A DNA stretch of 60,189 bases, taken from Actinomycetota bacterium. Lineage in GTDB: Bacteria; Actinomycetota; Thermoleophilia; Solirubrobacterales; Solirubrobacteraceae. Within the stretch, counting starts at the first letter, position 1. Each line of letters begins with the position of its first letter. The notes under the pieces are model-generated. The model had not been told where the DNA came from. It saw nothing but the letters and a program-made list of their open reading frames with translations, and did no database searches. The stretch lies in contig VAWK01000025.1 of the NCBI GenBank assembly GCA_005885515.1, forward strand, positions 1 to 60,189. Reading direction: 5' to 3'. Made by a program: the position numbers and the translations under genes. Shown in pieces: positions 58,575-60,189 of this stretch.

Positions 58575-60189
58575 TCAGGCTCGCGCGAGGTAGCTGCGTC
58601 CCGCGCGGAGGAGCACCGTGTGGTGACGGTGGATGTCACGAACGCTGACCGCGCCCTTCGCGACGACCGTCAGCGTGCCGTCGCAGCGGTCGACCGTCTC
58701 CCAGTAGGTGCCGCGCACCGTCGCGATGCTGTTTTCCCCGCGGGTGCTGAAGCGACCGCGGTTGTCTCTCGCCCACAGGCTGCGGACGCCTGTGCGGGCC
58801 TTGGCTGTCGCGGCCGCCGCGAAGCGGGCGGCGTGGTGCCTGCGACGGGGACAGCTCAAACGACCGCCGGCGAGCGTGAAGCTCGTCATGCCATTCCCCG
58901 AGGGGCTCTGGCCGATCACGAAGTTTCCTCTCCACAGCGTGGCGGACTGGGTGTGCCCCCGGCGGTCGAGCGCGACAGTGAGCGCGACTACCCCGTAACG
59001 GGCGTCGATCTCCGATCCGATCGGGATGTCCCGTGCGGCTGTGAGGGGTACGGGTGTCGAGGAGCCCGGGGCCCGCACCGATACGCGGCCGGAGAGAGCC
59101 CGCGCCAGCGCGGTGCGGCCAAGCGCTGGCGGGCTCGGGCCCGCGGCCAGCGGAGCCCAAACGTTGCCCGCGAGCGGCGAGGCGCTCGTGGTGAACGTCC
59201 GGTCCGGGCCGTAGCTGGTCCCGGTTGCGTTGCTCGCCACCACCCTGAAGTGATAGAGCGTGGCTGGCGTGAGTTTGTCGATCGCGGCCGACACGGCGAC
59301 GCTCGCGGCACCGCTGCCGGCCGAAGCGGCCGACGTCCGTGAACCGTAGCCGGCGCTCGGTCCATATTCGAAGCGATGGCTGGTCGGCTGCGAGTTCGGC
59401 CCCACATCTGCCTTCAGCACCGCGGAGGTTTCGGTCACGCTGGACGCGGTCACCGCGTCGACGCTCGGAGCCAGCGTAATGCTCGCGATCTGCCCGTTGT
59501 TGACCTGCTCGGTGAACCAGAGGTTGCCGTCGGGTCCCGGCGCGATCTGCACGGGCTGGCTGTTGCTCGTCGGGGTGGCGAGCTCGGAGATGCTTCCCGA
59601 AGGCGTGATCATGCCGATCTTGCCGGGGTTGCTCAGCTCCGTGAAGTAGACGTTGTCGTCATCTGCCGCGGTGATGCCGTCGGGTTGAGCGTTGGCCGTC
59701 GGGACCGCGAACTGGGTGATCGCTCCGGAGGTCGTGACCCGCCCGATCGCACCGGGGTTCGCCGACTCGGTGAACCAGAGGCTGCCGTCCGGGCCGGCGG
59801 TGATACCCAGCGGCTTGCTGTTCGCCGTCAGGCCGGTCGTGTATTCGGTGAACGCCCCGGAGGTGGTGATGCGCGCGATCGCGGCGGGATTCGCCGCCTC
59901 GGTGACCCAGAGGTTGCCGTCGGGCCCGACGGTGATTCCGGTTGGTTCGCTGCCCACTCCTTTGGGAGCCATAAACTGGGAAAACCCTCCGCTCGGCGTG
60001 ACCTTTCCGATCAACCCGGCCGACGTCTCGGTGAACCAGAGGTTGCCGTCGGGACCAAGGACGATCGACTTCGGTGGTCCGGTGAACCCCGAGAATTCGG
60101 AGACTTCGCCCGCCAGCGTGATTCGACCTATGCCGCCGGAGTTCCCGCGGTCGGCGAACCACACGCTGCCGTCGGGCCCCGCCGCGATG
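58575..60189 (-). CDS. secreted NHL/Vgb-type propeller with Fn3 and FecR-like C-terminus, 5'-partial
   Basis: The frame runs off the window (start missing); at least 538 codons are visible. Repeats of about 40-45 residues with GPDGNLWFTE (GPDGNLWVTE, GPDGSLWFTE) form a virginiamycin-B-lyase-like propeller. A fibronectin-III-like module follows (TETSAVLKADVGPNSQPTSH; ATLYHFRVVASNATG). The last ~170 residues are FecR-like (SGRVSVRAPGSSTPVPLTAA; FSTRGENSIATVRGTYWETV; GAVSVRDIHRHHTVLLRAGR). FecR-like proteins beside CHASE2 signalling proteins are a known pairing, so it may present or bind the signal. Lyase activity is not implied. Confidence 0.82.
   Translation of the reverse strand, partial: IAAGPDGSVWFADRGNSGGIGRITLAGEVSEFSGFTGPPKSIVLGPDGNLWFTETSAGLIGKVTPSGGFSQFMAPKGVGSEPTGITVGPDGNLWVTEAANPAAIARITTSGAFTEYTTGLTANSKPLGITAGPDGSLWFTESANPGAIGRVTTSGAITQFAVPTANAQPDGITAADDDNVYFTELSNPGKIGMITPSGSISELATPTSNSQPVQIAPGPDGNLWFTEQVNNGQIASITLAPSVDAVTASSVTETSAVLKADVGPNSQPTSHRFEYGPSAGYGSRTSAASAGSGAASVAVSAAIDKLTPATLYHFRVVASNATGTSYGPDRTFTTSASPLAGNVWAPLAAGPSPPALGRTALARALSGRVSVRAPGSSTPVPLTAARDIPIGSEIDARYGVVALTVALDRRGHTQSATLWRGNFVIGQSPSGNGMTSFTLAGGRLSCPRRRHHAARFAAAATAKARTGVRSLWARDNRGRFSTRGENSIATVRGTYWETVDRCDGTLTVVAKGAVSVRDIHRHHTVLLRAGRSYLARA

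Overview
The window is about 60 kb of very GC-rich bacterial DNA. Many genes start with GTG, many neighbours overlap by 1-4 bases (TGATG, ATGA, GTGA), and purine-rich AGGAGG-type ribosome sites are common. The protein set (a DUF4395 protein, a deazaflavin/F420-type reductase, a DivIVA-domain protein, an ECF41-type sigma factor, a CtpE-like P-type ATPase, NHL-propeller plus FecR-like secreted proteins, a signal-peptide protein carrying a sigma-4-like domain) fits an actinobacterium, most likely class Thermoleophilia (Solirubrobacterales). That placement is an inference from protein families; there is no rRNA or intact tRNA here to confirm it. I see no CRISPR array, no transposase, no phage cluster and no large biosynthetic cluster. 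The window is a mosaic of chromosomal accessory and stress genes.

Layout. 0.1-5.6 kb: a frameshifted DUF2252 gene, a Nudix hydrolase and a Rossmann reductase, a truncated glyoxalase-type fragment, a methyltransferase, a SnoaL-like gene followed by a broken copy of its own start, and an alpha/beta-hydrolase fused to a class III nucleotide cyclase. 5.8-9.1 kb: a TetR-led operon (TetR, hydrolase, small coupled gene, GNAT), then a Rossmann protein. 9.35-9.49 kb: a promoter feeding a compact structured RNA with its own terminator. 9.5-12.7 kb: a 2OG-Fe(II) oxygenase, an M15 peptidase, a SHOCT protein and an F420-type reductase. 13.0-17.6 kb: a two-component system, a ferric-reductase-like membrane protein, a Ser-rich membrane protein and ApbE, with two matching direct-repeat boxes likely to be bound by the response regulator. 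17.7-20.5 kb: an ABC exporter divergent from an ECF41-type sigma factor, with two interlocked ECF41-type promoters between them.

20.5-33.5 kb: a membrane protein with a sigma-region-4-like domain, a phospholipase-D-family enzyme, CsbD, a decayed hydrolase, a flavodoxin-type reductase, a TetR regulator with a two-domain hydrolase-glycosyltransferase, a holin-like membrane protein, a secreted PQQ-type propeller and other secreted proteins. 33.7-46.7 kb: a cation P-type ATPase, a tRNA-3'-end-like relic, hydrolase, VOC, GIY-YIG, RecQ, DivIVA, cold-shock gene plus a dead cold-shock copy, three overlapping small unknown genes, DUF4395 and a SNF2 ATPase. 46.7-53.9 kb: an export-rich block (GH5 glycosidase, Lipoprotein_15-type protein, cupredoxin lipoprotein, penicillin-acylase-family Ntn hydrolase, cysteine-rich protein) in which a ~100-bp regulatory element occurs twice. 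54.0-60.2 kb: a kinase-fold phosphotransferase, a YiiX-like amidase, a ruined PPK2 gene, and an operon of a secreted propeller/FecR-like protein (cut by the window end) with a CHASE2-HD-GYP phosphodiesterase.

Two themes recur. First, at least eight gene remnants show small indels, short duplications or truncations, so this segment is decaying by slippage and deletion rather than by visible insertion sequences. Second, several regulatory modules can be read from the DNA: tandem CTCAG boxes for the two-component operon, paired ECF41 promoters, an inverted repeat at the second TetR gene, the duplicated multi-dyad element of the export block, and the stand-alone small RNA.
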